DNA from: Porphyrobacter sp.
GTDB taxonomy: Bacteria > Pseudomonadota > Alphaproteobacteria > Sphingomonadales > Sphingomonadaceae
Direction of reading: 5' to 3'
DNA: 16,963 bases
NCBI GenBank assembly: GCA_018991295.1
Contig: JAGKSZ010000060.1
Coordinates: forward strand, 1 to 16,963
The notes beneath the pieces were generated by a model. The model saw nothing but the letters and a program-made list of their open reading frames with translations, was not told the origin of the DNA and made no database searches. The translations under genes and the position numbers were made by a program. Of the stretch, positions 1 to 8,060 are shown piece after piece (within the stretch, counting starts at the first letter, position 1; each line of letters opens with the position of its first letter).

Positions 1-123
1 GGGCCGCTGACGCGACCGGAAAGGCACGCTCAGGCGCCGCGCGGGTTTGGTACCGTCCCGGCACTGCCCCCATCCCCGCCGCAAATCCAATTGCCTGAGC
101 CCGGCCCTGCGCTATGACAGGGC
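1..123. other. 5' flank upstream of the hscC-like gene; no gene recognised
   Basis: No open frame here looks like a real gene. The short minus-strand frame that enters from the hscC start has low-complexity Arg/Ser/Pro composition typical of a GC-rich shadow. The segment presumably holds the leader and promoter of the chaperone gene, but I see no convincing -35/-10 pair. An ATG at 114 is out of frame with the chaperone. Confidence 0.4.
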
Positions 124-1827
124 ATGCTTGTCGGGATTGATCTTGGCACCACCAACAGCGCCGTGGCGCTGTGGCAGGATGGTGCGCCGCAGCTTGTGCC
201 CAATGCCCTTGGACGCGAGCTTACCCCTTCTGCCGTCAGCCTTGCCAAGGGCGGGCAGGCCTATGTGGGGCAGGCCGCGCTTGACCGGATGGCCACCCAC
301 CCGGCCGATACCGTCACCAGCTTCAAGCGGATGATGGGCACCGCTGCCACCGTAACTCTGGCCGGCACGACGCTGACGCCCGAGGATCTTTCAGCGATGG
401 TGCTGCGCAGCCTTGCCGATGACGTAGAGGCCGCCACCGGTCAGCGGCCCACCGCCGCCGTCATCACCGTCCCTGCCTATTTCAACGAACGCCAGCGCCG
501 CGCCACACGGCGGGCGGGCGAAATCGCCGGGCTGGAAGTGCGCCGCCTCATCAACGAACCCACCGCCGCCGCGCTCGCCTTTGGGCTGGCCGACAAGGGC
601 GACCGCGAGCCGTTTCTCGTATTCGACCTTGGCGGGGGGACCTTCGATGTCTCGATTGTCGAGATGTTCGAAGGCATTGTCGAAGTGCGCGCCTCGGCCG
701 GGGACAACCGGCTGGGGGGCGATGATTTTGACGAGGTGCTGGTCAGGCTGGTCGAACCGCTGCTGCCTGCCGATGCGCTGGCAAAGCTTCCCGCAGACCG
801 TCGCCGGGCGCTGCTGGCGCTGGCCGCCGAACGCACCCGCCGGGCATTGACGACGTCGGAGGAGGCCGATTTCACGGTGGTCGTCGAAGATGCGCCGCTG
901 ACCGTGCGCGTCACGGCCGAAGGCTTCGAGGAAGCCGCCGCGGGCCTTTTGAAGCGGCTGCGCGATCCGGTGATCCGGGCTTTGCGTGACAGCCATATCG
1001 ACGTGAAGTCCCTGTCGGACATCGTGCTGGTGGGCGGGGCGACCCGGATGCCGGCGGTGCGCAAGGCGCTGACCCGGATGTTCGGGCGCTTTCCCAATTC
1101 GACCGTCCACCCCGATCACGCCGTGGCGCTTGGCGCGGCGATTCAGGCCGGGCTCTTGTCAGGCGGGGATGGGCTGGAGGAAATCCGCATCACCGATGTC
1201 GCGCCTTTCACGCTGGGCGTGGGCACCGCCACGCGCGATGCGCATGGCCGTTTTCACGACGATATCTTCTCGCCCATCATCGAACGCAACACCCCCGTGC
1301 CGGTCAGCCGCATGGACCGCTTCTACACGCTTGGCGACAATCAGAAGCAGGTCACGCTGGCGATCTTTCAGGGTGAAGCGCGCGATGTGAAGAAGAACGT
1401 CAAGCTGGGTGAACTCACCGTTCCCGTCCCCCCGCGCCCGGCAGGCGAGGTGGCGGTGGAGGTGCGCTTCACCTATGACACCTCCGGCCTGCTCGATGTT
1501 GATGTATCCGTACCCGAGACCGGGCTGACCCGCAATCTGGTGATCGTCGACGAGGAAGACCGCCGCTCCAAGAACGACATTGCCGACAGCCGCAAGCGTC
1601 TGGAAAAACTGAAAGTCCACCCGCGTGACGAGGCCGAGAATGTCGCCCTGCTGGCGCGTGCGGAACGGGCCTATGAAGGCTTTACCGGGCAGGTGCGCGA
1701 TATCATCGGACAGGGGCTGACCGAATTCCAGGGCGCGCTCGACAAGCAGGACCCGCGCATCATTGCTGACGCGCGCGAAGGCCTGACGCAGCTGCTGGAC
1801 GAGATCGACGCGCAATCTCCGCTATGA
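124..1827 (+). CDS. hscC: Hsp70 family chaperone, HscC-like
   Basis: A 567-residue cytosolic Hsp70: an ATP-driven chaperone that cycles on and off exposed peptides under control of a J-domain partner. The ATPase domain fills residues 1-345. The phosphate-1 loop G-I-D-L-G-T-T-N-S is at 4-12, L-I-N-E-P-T-A-A at 142-149, the phosphate-2 loop D-L-G-G-G-T-F-D at 168-175, and the adenosine motif V-L-V-G-G-A-T-R-M-P at 301-310. A substrate-binding beta domain follows (about 350-475) with a short helical lid. There is no EEVD-like tail, and the length matches HscC (about 556 residues) better than DnaK (about 638). The start is set by the conserved N-terminus; the ribosome site is weak (ACAGGG almost touching the ATG). 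The gene lies 10 bp before a J-domain-like gene, as hscC does near djlB/djlC in E. coli. A generic DnaK paralog is the alternative. Confidence 0.88.
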   Translation: MLVGIDLGTTNSAVALWQDGAPQLVPNALGRELTPSAVSLAKGGQAYVGQAALDRMATHPADTVTSFKRMMGTAATVTLAGTTLTPEDLSAMVLRSLADDVEAATGQRPTAAVITVPAYFNERQRRATRRAGEIAGLEVRRLINEPTAAALAFGLADKGDREPFLVFDLGGGTFDVSIVEMFEGIVEVRASAGDNRLGGDDFDEVLVRLVEPLLPADALAKLPADRRRALLALAAERTRRALTTSEEADFTVVVEDAPLTVRVTAEGFEEAAAGLLKRLRDPVIRALRDSHIDVKSLSDIVLVGGATRMPAVRKALTRMFGRFPNSTVHPDHAVALGAAIQAGLLSGGDGLEEIRITDVAPFTLGVGTATRDAHGRFHDDIFSPIIERNTPVPVSRMDRFYTLGDNQKQVTLAIFQGEARDVKKNVKLGELTVPVPPRPAGEVAVEVRFTYDTSGLLDVDVSVPETGLTRNLVIVDEEDRRSKNDIADSRKRLEKLKVHPRDEAENVALLARAERAYEGFTGQVRDIIGQGLTEFQGALDKQDPRIIADAREGLTQLLDEIDAQSPL

Positions 1828-1837
1828 TGGCGCCGCT

Positions 1838-3448
1838 ATGACGTCCCGCACCTTTCCCTGGAGCCGGCTGGGCATTGATCCCACGCCGGATAAGGCCGCG
1901 ATCCGCAAGGCCTATGCCGATGCCTTGCGCAGCATCAACCCTGACGAGGATATCGCCGGTTTTGCGGATTTGCGCCGCGCCCGCGATTCTGCACTGTGGA
2001 TGGCGGATCAGCAGGTCCATGCGGACACGCCGGGCGATGCGCAGGCCGATGAAGGCGAGCTTTACGGTCTGGGCGTGCTGGATGATGAGGATGAAGCATT
2101 CGGCGCGTGGGAGGATGACGACGCCGACCCGCGCTGGGATGCGACCCTTGCCCCCGCCCCTGCCCATGCACCTGAATTAACCGAAGCCCAGCAGCGCGCC
2201 CAGAAGGCGTGGGAGCGGCTGCTCGAAGTGCTCTACCCCAGCGGCGAGCCCAGCGATGATGCCGTTACCCACACCGAGCTCGACGATGGCCTTGCCGCGC
2301 TTGCCACGCTGATCGCCCGCGCCGAGGAAGCCGATATCGAAGAGCACGATGCGCTCGATGGCGCGTTGGCTGAACTGTTTGCGCGCACCTGGCCACGCTC
2401 TGCGCCCTTTGTCGAACCGGCCAATGCCGCCTTCCACTGGATCGGTGAGGCCGGCAGCCTTGATGAACGCTATTCGCTGCGCTTTCTCAATGATCGGCTG
2501 CGGGGCATGCGCTTCCATGAGAAAGTGCAGCAGCCGGGTCACCCCTTGCACAAGGCATGGGCAGAACTGTCGCGGCCGGGCAAGGCAGGGATGCTTGATC
2601 GCCTGCGGGTCAAGCGGCTGGATGTGCACAAGCTGCTGGTGGGTATCCGCGAACGCTATCCCGAACTCGAAGCGCACCTTGATGCCCAGCGTGTCGCCTC
2701 GTGGGAGGGCAGCGGGGAGGGCGCCTCCAATGCCCGCACCGGCTTCAAGGGCGCGCTGATCTTCGTGCTGCTGTTCTTCGCGCTGATGCGCGGGCTGGCT
2801 GCGCTGATCGGGCCGGATGATGGCGGGGGTTCAACCGCTTCCCGCGAGGCGGTCAATGCGGCGCTGATCGATGCCCGGCTCAGTATTGCTGCTGCCGAAG
2901 CGTTCGGCCCCGGCACCGATCTGGCGATGCTGCGCAAGGCCGATCCGGCGCTTGTCGATCAATGGCGGCGGGCGGTGGGGCAGGGCAGCAATGCCGACGT
3001 GGCCCTCGCCGTGGTGCGGGGCAAGGCGCTGCAATCGGGCGCGGTGGCCGATTTCGATGGCCTTGTTGCACGCGCTGAATTGCGGCGCCTGTGGCTTGCT
3101 GCGGCGCGTCCTTCGCCCGATCAGTGCAGGCAAATCCTGCGCGGCGATTTCACCACCACGCCGCTCACGCTTTCGCAGGCGGATCGCAAACGCGAACAAT
3201 CGCTGCTCAAACGCCTGCTGGAGGCGAAGTACCTGAGCAGTGATGCACAGCAGAAAGGCGGGACCTTTTCCGTGCCCGGCTGGGTGCTGGAACGCGCGGC
3301 CGCATCCAGCAAGCTCCCGCCCGAGGCGGTCCGCGCCGCGCTGAGCGATCCCGACCATGCGTCGCGCTGCGCGCTCGAATATGCGATGCTGGGCGCAATA
3401 CTGGAGCAACCGGGCAAGGTCCCGGTCGAACTGCTGCGCGGCCTGTGA
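1838..3448 (+). CDS. Membrane-anchored J-domain-like protein (DjlB/DjlC type)
   Basis: A 536-residue protein starting 10 bp after the Hsp70 stop, so probably co-translated and its partner. Residues 6-55 match a J domain in layout: W-S-R-L-G-I-D-P-T, then helix II A-A-I-R-K-A-Y-A-D-A-L, a loop, then helix III with L-R-R-A-R-D. The invariant HPD of the loop reads N-P-D (34-36), followed by E-D. From memory, HscC-associated J-like proteins often have such x-P-[ED]-x loops. An acidic linker (about 68-103) leads into a helical region (115-290). One membrane segment (305-324) follows T-G-F-K, and an acidic/glycine stretch comes after it, predicting a cytosolic N-terminus and a periplasmic C-terminal domain of about 210 residues that I do not recognise. 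The likely role is to recruit the HscC-like chaperone to the inner membrane; the substrate is unknown. Confidence 0.75.
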   Translation: MTSRTFPWSRLGIDPTPDKAAIRKAYADALRSINPDEDIAGFADLRRARDSALWMADQQVHADTPGDAQADEGELYGLGVLDDEDEAFGAWEDDDADPRWDATLAPAPAHAPELTEAQQRAQKAWERLLEVLYPSGEPSDDAVTHTELDDGLAALATLIARAEEADIEEHDALDGALAELFARTWPRSAPFVEPANAAFHWIGEAGSLDERYSLRFLNDRLRGMRFHEKVQQPGHPLHKAWAELSRPGKAGMLDRLRVKRLDVHKLLVGIRERYPELEAHLDAQRVASWEGSGEGASNARTGFKGALIFVLLFFALMRGLAALIGPDDGGGSTASREAVNAALIDARLSIAAAEAFGPGTDLAMLRKADPALVDQWRRAVGQGSNADVALAVVRGKALQSGAVADFDGLVARAELRRLWLAAARPSPDQCRQILRGDFTTTPLTLSQADRKREQSLLKRLLEAKYLSSDAQQKGGTFSVPGWVLERAAASSKLPPEAVRAALSDPDHASRCALEYAMLGAILEQPGKVPVELLRGL

Positions 3449-3536
3449 GGCAGCGTCCTGCCATGGGCTAGCTTTCACGGGGCTGGCGGACCCGGCGATG
3501 GTGCGGCACACTATCCCCCTGACGCGGAGTATCGCC

Positions 3537-4409
3537 ATGATTCGCAAACACTTCCTCGCGGCCATCGGGTTTGCCGCCTTTGGCCTTGCATCACCGCTCG
3601 CTGCGCAGGATGCCGCCGAAGCAGATGTGATCTTCCTCACCGAAGAGGAAGAAGAGCTTCAGACCATCGAAAAGGAGATGACCGAAGCTTTCAGCATGTT
3701 CGGCGCGTTGTTCAAGGCGGAACCCCTGACCGGCGAACAGGAGGCGCTGTTGCCGCTTGCCAGCGAAATGGCGCGCCGCATCATGCCCGAAGGCAGCTTC
3801 GGCATCGCCATGCGCGAGACGCTTGAACCGATGATGGCCATGATCGCCACCGATCCGGCCGAACCGCGCGCCCATCTCGCCGGGATCAGCGGGGTCGAGA
3901 TGACCGATCTTGAACGGCTTTCGGATGACGATGTGCGCGAAGCGCTCGATATCTTCGATCCCCATTTCGCGGCTCGCAATGAACGCACCGCCAAGGTCAT
4001 GACCGGGATGATCGGCAGGCTGCTCGAAGCAATCGAGCCGGCCTACCGCGAAGGCATGGCCCGCGCCCTGGCCCGCCGGTTCAGCGAAGCGGAGATGCGC
4101 GAACTGCTCGATTTCTTCGCGACGCCCACCGGCGGCAAATTCGCCGCGCAGAGCTTTCTTGTGCAATACGATCCGCAGCTTCTGGGGGTGATGGAAGCGA
4201 TGGGGCCTGCGGCGGTCAAGCTGATCCCCGACATGACCAGGGAGTTCACGGCCATTGAAACCGAACTTGGCACCAGCCGCGACTTCTCCGAACTGAGCGC
4301 CGCTGAACGCACCCGGGCGGCGCGGCTGATCGGCAAATCGGTGCGCGAACTCGATGCGCTGGTGCCCGAGGTGACAACCGAGGGGGACGCCGAAGATCCC
4401 GTTGCCTGA
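3537..4409 (+). CDS. Secreted DUF2059 domain protein
   Basis: A 290-residue exported protein of unknown function. The ATG at 3537 was preferred over longer in-frame starts because it gives a clean signal peptide (M-I-R-K then a hydrophobic stretch, likely cut after L-A-A-Q at 24) and is preceded by GCGGAG seven bases upstream. Residues about 165-225 resemble DUF2059: A-Y-R-E-G-M-A-R, then R-R-F-S-E-A-E-M-R-E-L-L-D-F-F, then T-P-T-G-G-K-F. The family is predicted periplasmic or envelope-located and its biochemical role is not established. The N-terminal part is very acidic (T-E-E-E-E-E around 35-40) and the whole chain looks helical. It is 88 bp from the J-protein gene and may share its transcript or have its own promoter. 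Confidence 0.72.
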   Translation: MIRKHFLAAIGFAAFGLASPLAAQDAAEADVIFLTEEEEELQTIEKEMTEAFSMFGALFKAEPLTGEQEALLPLASEMARRIMPEGSFGIAMRETLEPMMAMIATDPAEPRAHLAGISGVEMTDLERLSDDDVREALDIFDPHFAARNERTAKVMTGMIGRLLEAIEPAYREGMARALARRFSEAEMRELLDFFATPTGGKFAAQSFLVQYDPQLLGVMEAMGPAAVKLIPDMTREFTAIETELGTSRDFSELSAAERTRAARLIGKSVRELDALVPEVTTEGDAEDPVA

Positions 4410-4446
4410 GGGAGGTGGCCTTGCGCCCCTTCAGGCAAAGCGCCAC

Positions 4447-6915
4447 ATGGCGGGCGTGACCACTGCCCCGCCGATCCTGCCGCCCGCCATCGCCGCCTGG
4501 TTCGATGCCCGCGGCTGGCGGGTGCGGCGGCACCAGTGGGCGATGCTGGAAAAGGCCCGGGCGGGGGAGCACGCGCTGCTTGTTGCCGATACGGGCGCGG
4601 GCAAGACGCTGGCAGGTTTCCTTCCCACCTTGTGCGACTTTGCGGGCGAGGCGGTGCCGGGGGAGGGCCTCCACACGCTCTACGTCTCGCCGCTGAAGGC
4701 GCTGGCGCAGGATGTGAAGCGCAACCTGCTCACCCCGATTGAGGAAATCGGCCTGCCCATTCGGGTCGAGACCCGCAGCGGGGATACCCCGTCCGATCGC
4801 AAGAAACGCCAGCGTGAACGCCCCCCGCATATCCTGCTGACCACGCCCGAAAGCCTGTCGCTGCTGCTTTCCTACCCGGAAAGCGCCGATCTGTTCGCGG
4901 GGCTGAAACGGGTGGTGATCGACGAGGTCCACGCATTTGCCACCGACAAGCGCGGCGATCTGCTGGCGCTCAGCCTTGCGCGGCTCCACGCGCTCGCCCC
5001 GGCGGCGCAAAGGGTGGCGCTGTCGGCCACCTTGGCCAACCCCCTCGATTTTCAGGAATGGCTCGCGCCCCAATCAGGCGCGGATGGCGAGATCGCTGCC
5101 GCCGCGCTGGTGATCGGGGAAGAAGGCGCCGAACCGGAGGTTGAAATCCTCCTGCCTCAGGAAGAACGCGTGCCGTGGGGCGGCCACGCCGGGCGCTGGG
5201 CGGTGCCGCAGCTGATGGAGGCCATCAGGGCCAACCGCACCACGCTGGTCTTCACCAACACGCGCTTTCTGGCGGAGTTCATCTTCCAGTGCCTGTGGGA
5301 GGCCAATGACGACAATCTCCCCATCGGCATCCACCACGGCAGCCTCTCAACCGAGGCGCGCCGCAAGGTCGAAGAGGCGATGGCGCGGGGGGAACTGCGC
5401 GCGCTGGTGTGCACCGCCAGCCTCGATCTCGGGATCGACTGGGGCGATATCGACCTCGTCGTGCAGATGGGCGCGCCCAAGGGTTCCTCGCGCCTGCTCC
5501 AGCGGATCGGGCGGGCCGGGCACCGGCTGGATGTGCCGAGCCGCGCGGTGCTGGTGCCGGGCAACCGCTTCGAATTCCTCGAAGCCATCGCTGCCAAACA
5601 GGCCGTGGATGAAGGCCAGCGCGATGGCGAGGCGTTCCGCCCCGGCAGCCTCGATGTGCTCGCCCAGCACATCATGGCCTGTGCCTGCGCCGCGCCGTTC
5701 CACGAGGATGCGCTGCTGGCCGAAGTGCGATCGAGCCTTGCCTATAGCTGGGTGGACGCAGCGACGTTCCAGCGGGTTTTGGCGTTCGTCTCCAACGGCG
5801 GCTATGCGCTCAAGGCCTATGACCGCTTCCAGCGGATCGTGCGGGGCAAGGATGGCGTGTGGCGGCTTGCCCACCCCAATCAGGCGCAGCGCCACCGGAT
5901 GAATGCCGGGATCATCGTCGATTCCGAAATGCTCAATGTGCGCTTCAGGAACGGCCGCAGCCTCGGCAAGGTCGAGGAGCGTTTCGCCGCCCAGCTTGCC
6001 CCCGGTGACACCTTCTTCTTTGCCGGCATGAGCCTTGAGGTTGAAGGCGTAAAGGACATGGACGTGACCGTGCGCGCCGCGAAGAAAAGCGCCACAATCC
6101 CCAGTTACGGCGGCCTGCGTCTGCCGTTGACAACACACCTTGCCCAACGCGTGCAGGGGCTGCTGGCCGACCGCGCCGGGTGGGGCCGCTTTCCCGATGA
6201 TGTGCGCGAATGGCTGGAAATGCAGGACTGGCGCTCGCGCCTGCCCGCGCCGGGGGAACTGCTGGTCGAAAGCTTCCCCCACGCAGGCAAGCACTACACC
6301 GCCTATTACACCTTCGAAGGCTGGAACGCGAACCAGAGCCTCGGGATGCTGATCACCCGGCGGATGGAAGACCGGGGGCTGCTGCCGGGCGGGTTCGTGG
6401 CGAATGACTATTGCCTTGCGGTGTGGGGGCTGCGGCCGGTCACCGATCCTGCGCCGCTGCTGTCGCCCGATATCCTGACCGGCGAGTTTGTGGAGTGGGT
6501 GACCGAAAGCCACCTGCTGCGCCGCGCCTTCCGCGAGGTGGCGGTGATCTCGGGCCTCGTCGAAAGGCAGCATCCGGGGCAGAAGAAGACCGGCAAGCAG
6601 GTCACCTTCTCGACCGATCTGATCTATGATGTCCTCAGGAAATACGAGCCCGATCATGTGCTGATCGAAGCGGCATGGGCCGATGCCCGTGCGCGGATGA
6701 CCGATGTGGGGCGCCTTGCCGACCTGCTCGAAAGATCAGAGCGCGAGCTGGTCCACGTGGAACTGGAGCGCGTTTCCCCGCTTGCCGTGCCCGTCATGAC
6801 GATGATCGGCCGCGAGGCGGTGCCGCAAGGGGCGGTGGATGATGAACTGCTGCTGGAAGCCGAAGGCCTGATCGCCGCCGCGATGCGGCCGGATGCGCCG
6901 CTGGAGGGGGACTGA
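4447..6915 (+). CDS. Lhr-type DEXH-box helicase (ligase-associated DNA damage response family)
   Basis: A superfamily 2 ATP-dependent helicase, 822 residues from the ATG at 4447. A TTG at 4402 would add 15 residues overlapping the previous gene and lacks support. Motif I is T-G-A-G-K-T (49-54), motif II D-E-V-H (159-162) and motif III S-A-T (193-195). Motif IV lies in T-L-V-F-T-N-T-R. Motifs V/VI end in Q-R-I-G-R-A-G-H (352-359), the Lhr-style version. The C-terminal half carries the winged-helix and DEAD-associated region of Lhr proteins (about 600-790, with F-E-G-W-N-A-N-Q-S-L-G-M). Its size fits the short 'ligase-associated' Lhr subfamily (about 800-850) rather than long Lhr (about 1500). 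That family is thought to act in DNA repair with an ATP-dependent ligase, an exonuclease and a phosphoesterase; none of these is adjacent here. The gene is convergent with the last exbD, 25 bp apart. Confidence 0.88.
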   Translation: MAGVTTAPPILPPAIAAWFDARGWRVRRHQWAMLEKARAGEHALLVADTGAGKTLAGFLPTLCDFAGEAVPGEGLHTLYVSPLKALAQDVKRNLLTPIEEIGLPIRVETRSGDTPSDRKKRQRERPPHILLTTPESLSLLLSYPESADLFAGLKRVVIDEVHAFATDKRGDLLALSLARLHALAPAAQRVALSATLANPLDFQEWLAPQSGADGEIAAAALVIGEEGAEPEVEILLPQEERVPWGGHAGRWAVPQLMEAIRANRTTLVFTNTRFLAEFIFQCLWEANDDNLPIGIHHGSLSTEARRKVEEAMARGELRALVCTASLDLGIDWGDIDLVVQMGAPKGSSRLLQRIGRAGHRLDVPSRAVLVPGNRFEFLEAIAAKQAVDEGQRDGEAFRPGSLDVLAQHIMACACAAPFHEDALLAEVRSSLAYSWVDAATFQRVLAFVSNGGYALKAYDRFQRIVRGKDGVWRLAHPNQAQRHRMNAGIIVDSEMLNVRFRNGRSLGKVEERFAAQLAPGDTFFFAGMSLEVEGVKDMDVTVRAAKKSATIPSYGGLRLPLTTHLAQRVQGLLADRAGWGRFPDDVREWLEMQDWRSRLPAPGELLVESFPHAGKHYTAYYTFEGWNANQSLGMLITRRMEDRGLLPGGFVANDYCLAVWGLRPVTDPAPLLSPDILTGEFVEWVTESHLLRRAFREVAVISGLVERQHPGQKKTGKQVTFSTDLIYDVLRKYEPDHVLIEAAWADARARMTDVGRLADLLERSERELVHVELERVSPLAVPVMTMIGREAVPQGAVDDELLLEAEGLIAAAMRPDAPLEGD

Positions 6916-6940
6916 TGCCCCATCCGGCGGCGCTGGCTGG

Positions 6941-7372
6941 TCAGAAATTCCGATGCTGCTCATTGCCGACGAAGGCGAAGCCATCCGCGCCCTCCTCGCG
7001 CATCAGGGCGATGGTGCGGGCGGCCTTGTCGTAGCTGGCGAGCGCGTCCGGGGCGAATAGCAGCGAGGCTGGCACATCCATCGCGCTGGCAGCGGCGACC
7101 TGTGCGCGCAGGCCTGCCGTGGTGACCGTGTTGCCGTTCCACGAGAGGTTATCGTCGGCACCGATCGCGATGGTGTTCTTCTCGCGGATGGGCAGCAGGG
7201 GCGGGTCGCCGCTCGGCAGGTCGACGGGGGTGACATTGACCGGCATCGGGATGGCCAGGATCAGCATGATCAGCAGCACCAGCAGCACGTCGATGAAGGG
7301 GGTGACGTTCATTTCGGCCATGGGCCGGGTGCGCGGGGCATAGAGGTTGGGGCGGGTGACGGTGTGGGGCAT
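6941..7372 (-). CDS. exbD: ExbD/TolR family protein, third copy (downstream of terminator)
   Basis: A 143-residue inner-membrane subunit of a proton-driven motor. The start at 7372 was chosen over the longer frame because AAGGAG lies just upstream and the N-terminus then resembles other ExbD proteins. It has a short cytosolic N-terminus, the E-M-N-V-T-P-F-I-D-V motif and a single membrane helix (about 27-46) containing the conserved proton-carrying Asp (D28), then a periplasmic domain. Its end (F-V-G-N-E-Q-H-R-N-F) closely matches the end of the 7599-8030 copy (F-V-G-I-S-N-H-R-E-F), so the two look like duplicates. A terminator, a parS palindrome and a candidate promoter separate it from the main operon, implying independent expression. 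It may provide an alternative ExbD for the same ExbB; TolR is unlikely without TolQ/TolA/TolB neighbours. Confidence 0.88.
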   Translation of the reverse strand: MPHTVTRPNLYAPRTRPMAEMNVTPFIDVLLVLLIMLILAIPMPVNVTPVDLPSGDPPLLPIREKNTIAIGADDNLSWNGNTVTTAGLRAQVAAASAMDVPASLLFAPDALASYDKAARTIALMREEGADGFAFVGNEQHRNF

Positions 7373-7426
7373 CTTCGCTCTCCTTCCAGCGGCGCCGGCT
7401 GCGGGATAGCGGCGGCGCCGAGGGCA

Positions 7427-7455
7427 AGAATACAACAGAAAGAAGAGGTTGCCTA
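7427..7455 (-). promoter_or_regulatory. Candidate sigma-70-type promoter for the third exbD
   Basis: Read on the minus strand, TAGGCA (7450-7455) and TATTCT (7427-7432) are separated by exactly 17 bases, each matching 4 of 6 consensus positions. It sits 55 bases before the exbD start, after the upstream terminator, where a promoter is needed. This is a pattern match only. Confidence 0.35.
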
Positions 7456-7500
7456 ACGCGTACCGGTATGGCCGCTGCCACTGATCGGAGGGCAGGGCGA

Positions 7501-7516
7501 TGTTTCACGTGAAACA
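7501..7516. other. parS: parS centromere site (ParB-binding palindrome)
   Basis: The 16 bases TGTTTCACGTGAAACA form a perfect palindrome identical to the widely conserved chromosomal parS consensus (TGTTNCACGTGAAACA in Bacillus; similar in Caulobacter). ParB binds such sites, loads as a clamp and spreads, directing segregation of the origin region and loading of condensin. It lies in non-coding DNA, two bases from the A-tract of the exbD terminator. A perfect 16-mer of this exact form is very unlikely by chance in GC-rich DNA. That it is bound in this organism is inference. Confidence 0.85.
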
Positions 7517-7518
7517 GC

Positions 7519-7550
7519 AAAAAGGGCGCCGCGAGAACCTCGCAGCGCCC
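7519..7550 (-). terminator. Rho-independent terminator after the tonB-exbB-exbD-exbD operon
   Basis: On the minus strand, GGGCGC and CTCGC-type arms (7524-7535 with 7539-7550, one internal mismatch, three-base loop) form a GC-rich stem of 11 pairs followed by five T residues (A7519-A7523 on the plus strand). It begins 49 bases after the stop of the second exbD and separates the main operon from the third exbD. Confidence 0.85.
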
Positions 7551-7598
7551 CTCTGAGCCGGGTCTGGGGGCACCCTGAGGCACCCCTGTGGCCGGTTA

Positions 7599-8030
7599 TT
7601 ACTTGCCGAACTCGCGGTGGTTCGAGATGCCGACGAAGCCGAACTTGGTCACCTTCGAGGACTTGATGTCCTGCAGCACCTTGGCCGACAGCTCATAGCT
7701 GGCCAGCGGCTCGGGCTCGAACTGAAGTTCGGGCTCGGGCGTCATCTTGGTGGTGTCGAGCAGCGTCTGCACCAGCGTGCCTTCGTCGATCTCGGCACCG
7801 TTCCACAGGATCTGATCCTGCGGGGTCAGCACGATCTTGTTCTTGACCGGATCGATCGGCGGCGGCGTGTTGTTCGGCTGCGGCTGCGGAAGGTCGATAT
7901 CGACCGAGTGCGTCGCGACCGGGATGGTGATGATGAACATGATCAGCAGAACGAGCAGAACGTCGATCAGCGGCGTCATGTTCATGTCCATCATCGGCTC
8001 GCCGTCGAGCTTGCCTCCAGACATTCCCAT
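7599..8030 (-). CDS. exbD: ExbD biopolymer transport protein, second copy
   Basis: A 143-residue ExbD/TolR family subunit. The N-terminus M-G-M-S-G-G-K-L-D-G-E is cytosolic. D-M-N-M-T-P-L-I-D-V leads into the membrane helix (22-41) with the conserved proton-relay Asp D23. A proline-rich linker (Q-P-Q-P-N-N-T-P-P-P) and the periplasmic domain follow. The start at 8030 has a strong AAGGAG site nine bases upstream. It is 30 bp after the previous exbD with no hairpin between, so the two are almost certainly on one message. Two consecutive exbD genes after exbB are known from Xanthomonas, where exbD2 has a specialised role; whether that applies here is unknown. Its C-terminus resembles that of the third exbD copy more than that of the first. 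Confidence 0.93.
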   Translation of the reverse strand: MGMSGGKLDGEPMMDMNMTPLIDVLLVLLIMFIITIPVATHSVDIDLPQPQPNNTPPPIDPVKNKIVLTPQDQILWNGAEIDEGTLVQTLLDTTKMTPEPELQFEPEPLASYELSAKVLQDIKSSKVTKFGFVGISNHREFGK

Positions 8031-8060
8031 GTCAGTTACTCCTTAAATGTGCCTGGACGA

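Noticed and set aside
4402..4446. TTG start extending the helicase by 15 residues
   Set aside because: It overlaps the end of the DUF2059 gene, uses a rare start codon, and has no suitably placed Shine-Dalgarno; the added residues are not conserved-looking.
5347..6657. 436-residue minus-strand open frame
   Set aside because: It is wholly antisense to the helicase, whose motifs are intact; composition is that of a shadow frame.
6749..6764. Second parS-like sequence TGGTCCACGTGGAACT
   Set aside because: It departs from the consensus at four positions (two from the fully GC variant) and lies in the helicase gene, where the codons for L-V-H-V-E explain it. One mismatch falls in the conserved arms.
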